This document shows, piece by piece, positions 17,132 to 24,653 of a stretch of 64,000 nucleotides of DNA (position 1 is its first letter; each line of letters opens with the position of its first letter). A model generated the notes under the pieces. That model was not told where the DNA came from and did no database searches. It was given only the letters and a program-made list of their open reading frames with translations. Position numbers and translations under genes: made by a program. The DNA comes from Octadecabacter arcticus 238 (GTDB taxonomy: Bacteria > Pseudomonadota > Alphaproteobacteria > Rhodobacterales > Rhodobacteraceae). Location of the stretch: positions 3,725,001 to 3,789,000 of the forward strand of contig NC_020908.1 in the NCBI RefSeq assembly GCF_000155735.2, in the 5' to 3' direction.

Positions 17132-18250
17132 TTATTTATAGCTCAGCACGCTTCCTGTGGGCGAAACTACAAACTTGCGTACGTCGTCAAATCCCGCGGG
17201 CTTGCGTTCTTCCAATGCCTGATACGGGCGCTGGGGCAGAATAATGCTGCGCTCAACTTTGGTGGCTCCGGTTTCGGCGCCCCTGCCTGCAAATGGATCC
17301 AGCGCAAATGTCTCTCGCTCAACCGTTCCGAACCAGCCCGACTTTTCTGTGAGCGTTGTCTCGGACACCAATTCTTCTTCGGTCCAGACCAGCGCCCAAT
17401 CCTCCCCGACAGGGGATCGCGCGACTTCCAGAACTTCGCGCAGCGGTCCCGCCTGACGGGTGAACGCGTGGGAATACATCGGCCCCACATGAAACCGGCG
17501 CAGGCGTTTGGGGTGCAGGTCGTCAAAATCCTCATCAAACCCTTTGGCGATGGTCAGCAGTTTCAGCCCACCCAGCGACTGCGCCATCAAATGTGCCTGC
17601 ACTTCGGGCCAGCGGCGATCGTCCTTGGGCAGTCCAACCTTCCCGCTGTCCTCAAGCTCCATCATGTAGATCGTCGGCAGGTTGATCTGGCTGTCATAGA
17701 CGGCCCAATGCACCATAAATTCACGGCGCAGCGGCGCGGTGTTGCCCAGCCAAGCCGCCTGTGGATCGTTGCGCGCCCAGAACAAATCACCCTTGGAAAG
17801 CTCTTCGTAATACAAACGCTGGCTCAGCGCATATTGCAACTTTGTCGGGATCGATTGTTCGTTCAGGATCACGCGGACCATGTCCTGTTTAAGCGCCTCA
17901 ACAGATCGCATACCTTGCAAATGCCGCCCCGCTTGGGCGGCGTCGTTTGCCATGCTCAGCAGTTCAGAATACACTGGAAATCCGCTGTCCACGCGGTCAA
18001 ACGTCAGCTTGCCCGCGTGGGCAAACCGCCCCGAAAAATGGTACTTATGCGCCAGCGCCTTGAACGTGTAGTTCAGGCTCACAATATATCGCGTCATCAC
18101 CTCGACATCGCGCTTACTCAGCCGTTTTTCAGCCTCAAGCGTCGCTGCAACCCGCCCCAAATGGCCGATGATCTTCTCGAACTTGCCAAAATACCGCCGC
18201 GTGATGCGGGTGTCTTCGAGCTGGAAATGGTCGGGGGCGGTGTCAGTCAT
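17132..18250 (-). CDS. Conserved protein of unknown function, AAA cluster (372 residues)
   Basis: A 372-residue soluble protein. The N-terminal third is strongly helical (RRYFGKFEKIIGHLGRVAAT and LSKRDVEVMTRYIVSLNYTF); the rest is mixed, with LPTIYMMELEDSGKVGLPKDD near 205 and RRFHVGPMYSHAFTR near 265. No catalytic motif, signal or membrane helix was seen. I faintly associate it with DUF6384, unverified. Its start lies 8 bp inside the preceding 123-residue membrane gene, so translation is coupled. After its stop there is an 84-bp gap before the tiny ORF and AAA gene, the largest gap in the cluster, containing only a short Roseobacter intergenic motif near 17097. Confidence 0.8.
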   Translation of the reverse strand: MTDTAPDHFQLEDTRITRRYFGKFEKIIGHLGRVAATLEAEKRLSKRDVEVMTRYIVSLNYTFKALAHKYHFSGRFAHAGKLTFDRVDSGFPVYSELLSMANDAAQAGRHLQGMRSVEALKQDMVRVILNEQSIPTKLQYALSQRLYYEELSKGDLFWARNDPQAAWLGNTAPLRREFMVHWAVYDSQINLPTIYMMELEDSGKVGLPKDDRRWPEVQAHLMAQSLGGLKLLTIAKGFDEDFDDLHPKRLRRFHVGPMYSHAFTRQAGPLREVLEVARSPVGEDWALVWTEEELVSETTLTEKSGWFGTVERETFALDPFAGRGAETGATKVERSIILPQRPYQALEERKPAGFDDVRKFVVSPTGSVLSYK

Positions 18251-18614
18251 TTTGAGGTATCGCCTTAGCCTTCAGCCCGAACAGGTCTTCAACGTCCTTC
18301 CAGAGCACACGCCGACCGTCGATCACAATCTGCATCACCTGTTGCGGCGTCAAATAGGACGTCCCTAGAATGCCCTTCCAACCCTTCAACGCGATGTCAA
18401 AAGTGACGGGGAGTAAAAAGCGGAGACCGCACCAAATCCAAACGATTCCGGCGGGGACTGCTAAAATGTAGCCTAAAGCCGCAAGGCCGAGATACTCCCC
18501 AACGGCCACCGGAGCGATCATCATCAAAGTCAAAGGGAGTAAAAACGCAAGGCCATGCACACCGACCAGTAGCAAACCCAAACCCGTTGAAAGATAGTTG
18601 ATTATACAAGGCAC
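18243..18614 (-). CDS. Membrane protein, AAA cluster (123 residues)
   Basis: A 123-residue protein with a long hydrophobic N-terminal half, at least two and probably three helices (LGLLLVGVHGLAFLLPLTLM, APVAVGEYLGLAALGYILAV, AGIVWIWCGLRFLLPV), then a cytoplasmic tail with TSYLTPQQVMQIVIDGRRVL. No family was recognised. It begins 6 bp after the coiled-coil gene and overlaps the 372-residue gene by 8 bp, placing it firmly in the minus-strand cluster. It could anchor the coiled-coil protein or the AAA machine to the membrane. Confidence 0.75.
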   Translation of the reverse strand: MPCIINYLSTGLGLLLVGVHGLAFLLPLTLMMIAPVAVGEYLGLAALGYILAVPAGIVWIWCGLRFLLPVTFDIALKGWKGILGTSYLTPQQVMQIVIDGRRVLWKDVEDLFGLKAKAIPQND

Positions 18615-18620
18615 CTTGGA

Positions 18621-19697
18621 TTAGGCCCAATATTCATTGCTATCATGCTTCTCGACGATCTTGGCGAACCGACGCATGAACCGCTCATCAACCTTGGCCT
18701 TTTGCTCCAGCACTTCACGCGCGAACACCATGTGGTCTTCGTGTTTTTCCATCATCTCGGCCATGCGGGCGTTCGTGGCGGACCCGATCGCCGCCATCGC
18801 CGTCTGCGCCTCTTGGTCGGTTTTCACGCCAATCTCGTTAATGCGGTGCGCCACATCTTGTTGCTGCGCGGTCTTGAGCGATTTGGTCAATGCATCATAC
18901 AGCAAAACCCGCTGTTTTGTATCCGTTTGCAGCTTGTTGATCAGCACCATCTGCGTCGCCGCTTGGTTCTGCAAACTGTCGATCCAGGTCTTGCCCTTTT
19001 CGATATAGCGTTCCAATGTTTGGCTTTTAGCCAGCTTCACCTGTTCTTGCTGCACGGCCTCGTTATACGCACCATTCATCTTGGCCAATTCTGTTTCCAG
19101 CTTGGTGCGCGCCGCGGCGTCTTGTTCGACGGAAATCTTGTTCTCAAGCGTGATGATCGCAGGGTCCATGCCCAAAATCTCGGCACGTACAGCTTCAAGT
19201 TCGCTCACCGTGGTTTCGCGTTCCTGCAAGGTGCCAACAAGATTGGTTTCGACCTTGGTTTTCTGTTCCTCAAGGATCAAAAGCTGGTTTTCCAGCAGCT
19301 TCGTAATCACGTCAGATTTGGAAATCAGGTCCTGCAATTTGTCATCCACGGACGCGCTGCGCATCCGTTCTTCGCGCATCGAATCCGATTTACCGCCCAA
19401 AAAGAACCCAACAAAGCTTTCCCAACCGGTTTTGGACCGCATTTCGTCGAAATCCTGCTGGAAACCGGACGTCACATCGTCCAGTCCCATGATCAGTTCC
19501 GCGATGTTCGCATTCATCAATTCCGTGTGCGCATGCACGTCTTCCAACGACGCATTTTCGATATCGACAGAAATATCCGTCCCCGTTTCCATCTTCTGAC
19601 GCGCGGTTTCGATCCGGCTGGTCAGTTCTGAAATCTTGGATTGCGCCTCAGCGACCTGGGTCTGGGATTCACGGATCTGCGCGTCAAAATCGGCCAT
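18621..19697 (-). CDS. Long coiled-coil protein, first gene of AAA cluster
   Basis: A 358-residue protein that is almost wholly heptad-rich: ESQTQVAEAQSKISELTSRI at the start, LEEQKTKVETNLVGTLQERE near 155, and QAQTAMAAIGSATNARMAEM near 300. There is no membrane helix apart from a short SFVGFFLGG patch. The repeated helical layout loosely recalls TelA-type tellurite/stress proteins and PspA/Vipp-like proteins, but I cannot align it by eye to either. ATG 19697, after GAGGACC, is preferred to the start four codons upstream. It opens the minus-strand cluster, and the 157-bp region before it probably holds the promoter. Confidence 0.8.
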   Translation of the reverse strand: MADFDAQIRESQTQVAEAQSKISELTSRIETARQKMETGTDISVDIENASLEDVHAHTELMNANIAELIMGLDDVTSGFQQDFDEMRSKTGWESFVGFFLGGKSDSMREERMRSASVDDKLQDLISKSDVITKLLENQLLILEEQKTKVETNLVGTLQERETTVSELEAVRAEILGMDPAIITLENKISVEQDAAARTKLETELAKMNGAYNEAVQQEQVKLAKSQTLERYIEKGKTWIDSLQNQAATQMVLINKLQTDTKQRVLLYDALTKSLKTAQQQDVAHRINEIGVKTDQEAQTAMAAIGSATNARMAEMMEKHEDHMVFAREVLEQKAKVDERFMRRFAKIVEKHDSNEYWA

Positions 19698-19794
19698 ATT
19701 GGTCCTCACTTGGGATGAATTGTTGTTCGTAATATAGGTAATCTTACCGCCATTTTAATGGCCCGAATAGTTAAAAACCGCCAAAATTCGCGCA

Positions 19795-19820
19795 CACGGG
19801 TCAAACGTACCTGACCCGTG
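19795..19820 (-). terminator. Stem-loop between broken transpeptidase gene and AAA cluster
   Basis: A perfect 9-bp stem (cacgggtca / tgacccgtg) with an 8-base loop lies 35 bp past the stop of the broken L,D-transpeptidase gene and before the coiled-coil gene. It probably ends transcription of the former on the minus strand, although no clear U-run follows; the remaining 98 bp to the coiled-coil start would hold the cluster promoter. Confidence 0.5.
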
Positions 19821-19854
19821 CAACCATTTCCAACGCAATTCGCTTAACGCAATC

Positions 19855-20658
19855 TCAAGTATCGGCGTCTGCAAGGGCCAGATCGTCGTCGCCCGCATCA
19901 TCGTCATCATCGGTGCCGTAAATCAGGTCTGGATCAATGATATTTGGCTGCAGGATCACGCCGCGATTGGCCAGCGCTTCACCCTCCAGCTCAACAGATT
20001 CTTCATAGGAGCGGATCACGACGTCGGTGCCATTTGGAACGCGCGGATACAGATCAATGATGTCGTGGTTGAACATGCGGATACAGCCTGCGGAACCCGA
20101 ATTACCGATAGATGGTAAATCGTTGGTGCCATGGATGCGGAAATGCGTGTCGCGACCGTTTCTGAATAGATAAGGGGCGCGCGCGCCAAGTGGGCTTGCA
20201 AGACCACCTTCAACGCCGCGTGCAAAGGGTCCGTAAACTTCGGGTTGGGTGCGCAGCATATTTTGTGTCGGGGTCCAGCCGGGCCATTCGCGCTTTAGCT
20301 GGATAACGGTCGGGCGATTGAGGCTTAATCCTTGGCGACCAACGGCAATAGGATAGCGGCGCGCCTGACCGTCTTCCTCAACAAAATAAAGCAGTTTTGC
20401 ATGGATATCGACCACAATGGTGCCCGCGCTTTCCGGACCATTTTACCCCACCACTGTGCGTTGGTTGACGCCCTGCAGATACTCGGCAGGGATCGGCGGC
20501 AGTGTATACTCGCCATCCTCAAGGAATCCGTAGCCCTCGACGATCTCTACGGCAGGAGCGTCGTCAATCACCTCTTGCGACGCGCAGGCGGCAAGAAGAG
20601 CAAGCGCCGTGCCTAATACTGCGATGCGCAAGGCGCTTAGGTGTGTGGTCTTCTGCAT
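19855..20658 (-). pseudogene. L,D-transpeptidase (YkuD) lipoprotein gene with in-frame stop
   Basis: The frame encodes a lipoprotein-type signal (LGTALALLAACAS) and a YkuD catalytic domain with FRIHGTND and SGSAGCIRMFNHD, which includes the catalytic Cys, and an Asp-rich tail. Such enzymes cross-link peptidoglycan by 3-3 bonds or anchor proteins. Codon 72 is TAA (20443-20445); the reading frame continues without a shift on both sides. Homologues known to me read QxxVVDY just there, so a Tyr codon probably became a stop. Downstream restart at GTG 20415 would give a product without its export signal. The catalytic motifs are undamaged, so the loss looks recent, or the stop is a sequencing error. 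Confidence 0.8.
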
Positions 20659-20793
20659 TATTGTCCCCAGTGTGTGTTAATCTTGCAAACCTTAACAGGC
20701 GAAACCCGCGCAAAACCAGCTCCATCGCCCCTTCAAGTCCTTACAGGTAATATATTTCTGGGAATCCGCACCGCCGACGCTCATATTGTCACC

Positions 20794-21522
20794 ATGAGTC
20801 TCACAGGAAAAACCGCAATCGTGACCGGCGCAGGCTCCGGCTTTGGAGCTGGCATTGCCCAGCGTCTTGCTCAAGAAGGCGCACGCGTGTTGGTGGCTGA
20901 CATCAACGGTGACGCAGCAAAAGAGGTCGCCGCGCGGATCAACGCCAGCCCTTGGGTCGTTGATGTGTCCGACAACACGTCCGTGCAGCGCATGGCGGGA
21001 AAGATGCCCAACCCCGATATTATCGTAAACAATGCGGGCATCACCCATTTGCCGCAACCGATGGAAGACGTCAGCGAAGACGACTTTGACCGCGTTTTTC
21101 GGGTAAACATGAAATCGGTCTTCCTGATGTCACGCCATTTCGTGCCCGCAATGAAGACGCGCGGATCAGGTGCGATCCTGAATATCGCATCAACGGCAGG
21201 GATCAGCCCGCGCCCGAACCTGAACTGGTACAACGCGTCCAAAGGCTGGATGATCACCGCGACCAAGGCGATGGCCGTCGAACTTGCCCCGTTTGGCATC
21301 CGCGTGAACGCACTAAACCCCGTTGCGGGTGAAACACCTCTGCTGAAAACGTTCATGGGTGAAGATACGCCAGAAATTCGGGCCAAGTTTCTGTCCACGA
21401 TCCCGCTTGGCCGCTTTTCCACCCCCGAAGATATGGGCGCGGCGGCGGCGTTTTTGTGCAGCGATGATGCCAGCATGATCACTGGTGTCGCCATGGAAGT
21501 CGACGGAGGCAGATGTATTTAG
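20794..21522 (+). CDS. SDR-family oxidoreductase
   Basis: A 242-residue classical short-chain dehydrogenase. TGAGSGFG (residues 10-17) is the cofactor-binding glycine motif, NNAG the structural motif, the Ser lies in NIASTAG, and Y-N-A-S-K is the YxxxK catalytic motif. The C-terminus (ITGVAMEVDGGRCI) is typical of FabG-like reductases. The substrate is unknown; family members reduce 3-oxoacyl groups or oxidise sugars and alcohols. ATG 20794 is used, since the longer in-frame reading to 20641 runs back into the transpeptidase promoter region. A truncated cupin gene follows after 10 bp and was probably its operon partner. Confidence 0.9.
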   Translation: MSLTGKTAIVTGAGSGFGAGIAQRLAQEGARVLVADINGDAAKEVAARINASPWVVDVSDNTSVQRMAGKMPNPDIIVNNAGITHLPQPMEDVSEDDFDRVFRVNMKSVFLMSRHFVPAMKTRGSGAILNIASTAGISPRPNLNWYNASKGWMITATKAMAVELAPFGIRVNALNPVAGETPLLKTFMGEDTPEIRAKFLSTIPLGRFSTPEDMGAAAAFLCSDDASMITGVAMEVDGGRCI

Positions 21523-21532
21523 GGATAGCTTT

Positions 21533-21655
21533 ATGAGTTTGCTGAAAATCAATCTTGCCGAAAAACTAGCGATGTTTGACAGTCGTTTTGACCCCCATGT
21601 GGTTGCCAATTACAACGGCAATGATGTAATGATGTAATGATTGTCAAATTCGCCG
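21533..21655 (+). pseudogene. Remnant of a small cupin gene
   Basis: From ATG 21533 the frame reads INLAEKLAMFDSRFDPHVVA, the typical start of a roseobacter cupin-domain protein, and stops after 34 codons. The sequence TGATGTAA is duplicated in tandem (21622-21637); removing one copy restores NDVMIVKFAG, the expected continuation. After that point the expected HSH metal-binding core is absent, so the gene is also cut off, probably by deletion. It lies 10 bp after the SDR gene. Confidence 0.65.
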
Positions 21656-21710
21656 GAGACTCCAATCCCGGTGACAGTGATCGCCCGCCAGCATCAAACC
21701 CGTCAATCTG

Positions 21711-22148
21711 ATGCGCACAACGTTCAAAATGCTCAGCCGCGCCCTTTTTGGTATTTTTCGAGATCATAAACTCACAGCGGCTATGGAAGAAAAGCAATTT
21801 TTCGATCCGTCTCACGCCAATCGTGTGCATGTTTTCCACGGCACATTCGTGTCCGAACTCGCCGCGACGTCCTATTGTTTTGATGCGCCCAGCCGCAATG
21901 AACCCGAACCCCTCACGCGGGATTTGCCCGACGCGATGATCGACACGACCGAGGTTGAAATCATCTTTGGAACGGCGCGCATTGGTGGCGCTGTGCCGAT
22001 GTTGACACAATACACCGAAAACCTGTTCAACGAGATTGGGTCCAACAACACTTTGGTCCTGATCGCAGAGGCCGCGTTTTGCGGATTGCCCTATTCCCTG
22101 AACGACACGCCTATGCTGCGCTATGCAGGCGCATTTGACGTTCTGTAA
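21711..22148 (+). CDS. Protein of unknown function (145 residues)
   Basis: A 145-residue soluble protein that I cannot assign. Visible stretches are RVHVFHGTFVSELAATSYCF, then DLPDAMIDTTEVEIIFG, and a C-terminal NNTLVLIAEAAFCGLPYSLND. The general shape, a small alpha/beta protein with a VHVFxGTF strand, faintly recalls immunity-type proteins such as the Imm22 group, but no toxin gene is near and I do not claim this. A shorter start at ATG 21783 (MEEKQFFDP) is possible. It ends 7 bp before the convergent alpha/beta hydrolase gene. It lies next to the broken cupin gene and may have been joined to it by deletion. Confidence 0.55.
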   Translation: MRTTFKMLSRALFGIFRDHKLTAAMEEKQFFDPSHANRVHVFHGTFVSELAATSYCFDAPSRNEPEPLTRDLPDAMIDTTEVEIIFGTARIGGAVPMLTQYTENLFNEIGSNNTLVLIAEAAFCGLPYSLNDTPMLRYAGAFDVL

Positions 22149-22155
22149 TACGGCG

Positions 22156-22944
22156 TCACCTCAAAAGGGCCCGCATCATGGCGCTGTGCGGTGTTTGTAA
22201 CCCCTCGATCACGTCGAAATGGTGCATCTGCGCCTCAATCGTCACATCGCAATCCCAAGCCGCCCCTAACCACTGCGCTTGATCCAAAAACGCAGGCCGT
22301 TCCGCGCCGCCGACCCAAGCGGTCACAGCCATATTCTGGCGCGCGAGGTGGACAGGGCTTTGTGCCAATGCCTCAGCTGGATCAATGCCCAACACCTCGT
22401 TCATTGACGTTTCCATCAACGGCGCCAGATCGCTGATCGGCGAAATCGCCATGATCCGTGCGACGCGGCGCGACCAGTCGGCGGCCATGTCGACGCAGGC
22501 CATCCGCGCCACCAAATGCCCGCCAGCCGAATGACCTGTCAAATAAATCGGACCCGTCGTGCGCCGCGCAATCGAGCCGATCGCTGCCGCAATTTCCAGC
22601 GTAATATCGGTGATCCGCGCATCCGGTGCCAATGTATAGGACGGCATCGCACAGGCATACCCAGCAGACACAGCACCCGCCGCAAGATGCGAAAAATCGC
22701 GCGGGCTGGACGCCATCCAATACCCGCCGTGCACAAAGACAACGGTGCCTTTGGCCGGCCCTGATACCTGAAAGAAATCATAACTTTGGCGCGCGCCAGC
22801 GCCGTAAGGCACAGACAATTCCGCATCGGCATGGGTGGCGCGAAACGCCGCCGCTTGACCCGCCCAGCGCGCGTAATAACTCTCCCCATCAGGGATGTAG
22901 GTGGAATTCGCATATGCCTCATCCGGCGTCATAGCGCGTGTCAT
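22156..22944 (-). CDS. Alpha/beta hydrolase, kynurenine formamidase-like
   Basis: A 262-residue alpha/beta hydrolase. HGGYW (residues about 70-74) is the oxyanion motif characteristic of the AFMID-type arylformamidase branch, GHSAGG carries the nucleophile Ser, and a late HHFDVIE supplies the catalytic His. AFMID-type enzymes hydrolyse N-formylkynurenine to kynurenine, the step before kynureninase, which is encoded at 906-2102. A general esterase role is possible. ATG 22944 or the fifth-codon ATG could be the start. It is divergent from gabD across 69 bp that contains a 16-bp dyad. Confidence 0.8.
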   Translation of the reverse strand: MTRAMTPDEAYANSTYIPDGESYYARWAGQAAAFRATHADAELSVPYGAGARQSYDFFQVSGPAKGTVVFVHGGYWMASSPRDFSHLAAGAVSAGYACAMPSYTLAPDARITDITLEIAAAIGSIARRTTGPIYLTGHSAGGHLVARMACVDMAADWSRRVARIMAISPISDLAPLMETSMNEVLGIDPAEALAQSPVHLARQNMAVTAWVGGAERPAFLDQAQWLGAAWDCDVTIEAQMHHFDVIEGLQTPHSAMMRALLR

Positions 22945-22975
22945 GTTTGGCCCCTCTTGGACAATGCGGTCATCA

Positions 22976-22991
22976 GGCGTAACTGTACGCC
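22976..22991. promoter_or_regulatory. Dyad between divergent hydrolase and gabD genes
   Basis: GGCGTA and TACGCC form a perfect inverted repeat around ACTG within the 69-bp divergent intergenic region. This is a possible operator for both genes. No adjacent regulator gene points to it, so the assignment is tentative. Confidence 0.3.
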
Positions 22992-23013
22992 AACGCCCAA
23001 TCTGGAGAACACC

Positions 23014-24492
23014 ATGCTTGATTCCACCACAGACCTAAAGTCCATGCTCACCCGTCCCGATCTTTTGTGCACCGACGCCTTTCTCGGCGGTAAATGGGTG
23101 CAGGCCAAAGACGGCAAAACCTTTGATGTCACCAATCCCGCGCGCGGCGACGTGATCGCAAAAGTCGCCGACCTAAGCCGCGCAGAAATCGCGCAAGGCA
23201 TTGATGCCGCAGAAAAAGCGCGCCACGCATGGGCCAAACGCACCGGCAAAGACCGCGCCAATGTCATGCGCAAATGGTTCGATCTGATGATGGAAAATCA
23301 AGAAGACCTCGCGATCATTATGACCGCCGAACAGGGCAAGCCAATGACGGAATCGCGCGGCGAAATCGCCTATGGCGCGTCTTTCGTGGAATGGTTTGCC
23401 GAAGAAGCGAAACGCAATTACGGCGAAACGATCCCCGGTCATCAGCCCAACCTGCGCCTGACCGTGATCAAGCAGCCCATAGGCGTCGCCGCTGCCATCA
23501 CCCCGTGGAATTTCCCCAACGCGATGATCGCGCGCAAAGTCGCCCCCGCGCTGGCCGCCGGCTGTGGGTTTGTCGTGCGCCCCGCGTCCCTGACCCCGCT
23601 GTCCGCCCTCGCCATGGGCAAATTGGCTGAGGAGGCCGGCATCCCGGAAGGCCTGTTCAGCGTCGTCACCACCACGTCGTCGTCCGAGGCTGGCAAAGAA
23701 TTCTGCGAAAACCCGCTTGTGCGCAAACTGACCTTCACTGGGTCTACCGAAGTGGGACGCATCCTGCTTAAACAAGCTGCCGATCAAGTGATGAAATGTT
23801 CCATGGAACTGGGCGGCAACGCGCCGTTCATCGTGTTTGACGACGCGGACCTCGACGAAGCTGTCAAAGGTGCCATCGCTTGCAAATTCCGCAACAACGG
23901 CCAGACCTGTGTCTGCGCCAACCGCATCTATGTGCAGGCAGGCATCTACGACGATTTCGCTGCAAAACTGAAGATCGCGGTTGAGGCGCTCAAGATTGGT
24001 GATGGGCTGAACGACGACACGCAACTCGGCCCCCTGATCGAAGCCTCCGCCATCGACAAAGTGCAAGAACACCTGAAAGACGCGCTGTCCAAAGGCGGCA
24101 CGATCCTGACGGGCGGCAAACCGCATGATCTGGGCGGTCTGTTCTTTCAGCCGACAATCGTAACGGGTGCGACGCAAGACATGATGGTCAGCACGGATGA
24201 AACATTCGGCCCCTTCGCGCCGCTGTTCAAATTTGAAGACGAAGACGACGTGATCACCAAAGCCAACGACACCATCTTCGGCCTTGCGAGCTACTTTTAC
24301 GCCAAGGACCTCAGCCGCGTCACCAAAGTCGCCGAAGCCTTGGAATACGGCATCGTCGGCGTCAACACCGGCATCATTTCCACCGAAGTCGCCCCGTTCG
24401 GCGGCGTCAAACAATCAGGTCTGGGCCGTGAAGGATCGCGCCACGGCATGGATGACTACATGGAAATGAAATACATTTGCATGAGCGTTTAA
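23014..24492 (+). CDS. gabD: Succinate-semialdehyde dehydrogenase
   Basis: A 492-residue aldehyde dehydrogenase, the usual GabD length, oxidising succinate semialdehyde to succinate in GABA breakdown. Motifs are ITPWNFPNAM, FTGSTEVGR, MELGGNAPFIV with the general-base Glu, and NNGQTCVCANR with the catalytic Cys. The cofactor-site Lys seen in most ALDHs (VLKPAS in E. coli GabD) is Arg here (VVRPAS). ATG 23014, after CTGGAGAA, is the start; the longer reading to 22786 runs antisense through the hydrolase gene. A 10-bp stem-loop follows the stop. No GABA transaminase gene is nearby. Confidence 0.92.
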   Translation: MLDSTTDLKSMLTRPDLLCTDAFLGGKWVQAKDGKTFDVTNPARGDVIAKVADLSRAEIAQGIDAAEKARHAWAKRTGKDRANVMRKWFDLMMENQEDLAIIMTAEQGKPMTESRGEIAYGASFVEWFAEEAKRNYGETIPGHQPNLRLTVIKQPIGVAAAITPWNFPNAMIARKVAPALAAGCGFVVRPASLTPLSALAMGKLAEEAGIPEGLFSVVTTTSSSEAGKEFCENPLVRKLTFTGSTEVGRILLKQAADQVMKCSMELGGNAPFIVFDDADLDEAVKGAIACKFRNNGQTCVCANRIYVQAGIYDDFAAKLKIAVEALKIGDGLNDDTQLGPLIEASAIDKVQEHLKDALSKGGTILTGGKPHDLGGLFFQPTIVTGATQDMMVSTDETFGPFAPLFKFEDEDDVITKANDTIFGLASYFYAKDLSRVTKVAEALEYGIVGVNTGIISTEVAPFGGVKQSGLGREGSRHGMDDYMEMKYICMSV

Positions 24493-24500
24493 AGGCGCCC

Positions 24501-24528
24501 CCGCTGCGCAGTCGACAGTGCGCAGCGG
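24501..24528 (+). terminator. Stem-loop after gabD
   Basis: A perfect 10-bp stem (ccgctgcgca / tgcgcagcgg) with an 8-base loop begins 8 bp past the gabD stop. It probably terminates or protects the transcript; a strong U-run is lacking. The rest of the gap to 24653 contains only the ribosome site (ggagga) of the next, broken gene. Confidence 0.6.
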
Positions 24529-24653
24529 ATGCCCTTTCTGATGCCCAAAGCGCAGAATGCTGCGTTGTCAATGAATAGCCGCTCATGCATTTATTCGCCA
24601 AAACGCTTTATTTCTTGTAGCCTCCCCCTGCAGCGAGATTTGCGGGAGGAAGC

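Noticed and set aside
18621..19697. Calling the coiled-coil protein TelA or PspA
   Set aside because: Only the general heptad-rich layout is shared; no family motif could be matched by eye.
21711..22148. Immunity protein of a toxin system
   Set aside because: No toxin gene is adjacent and the similarity is too weak to name.
23173..24414. Minus-strand frame of 413 codons opposite gabD
   Set aside because: gabD has all catalytic motifs; the antisense frame has none and biased composition.
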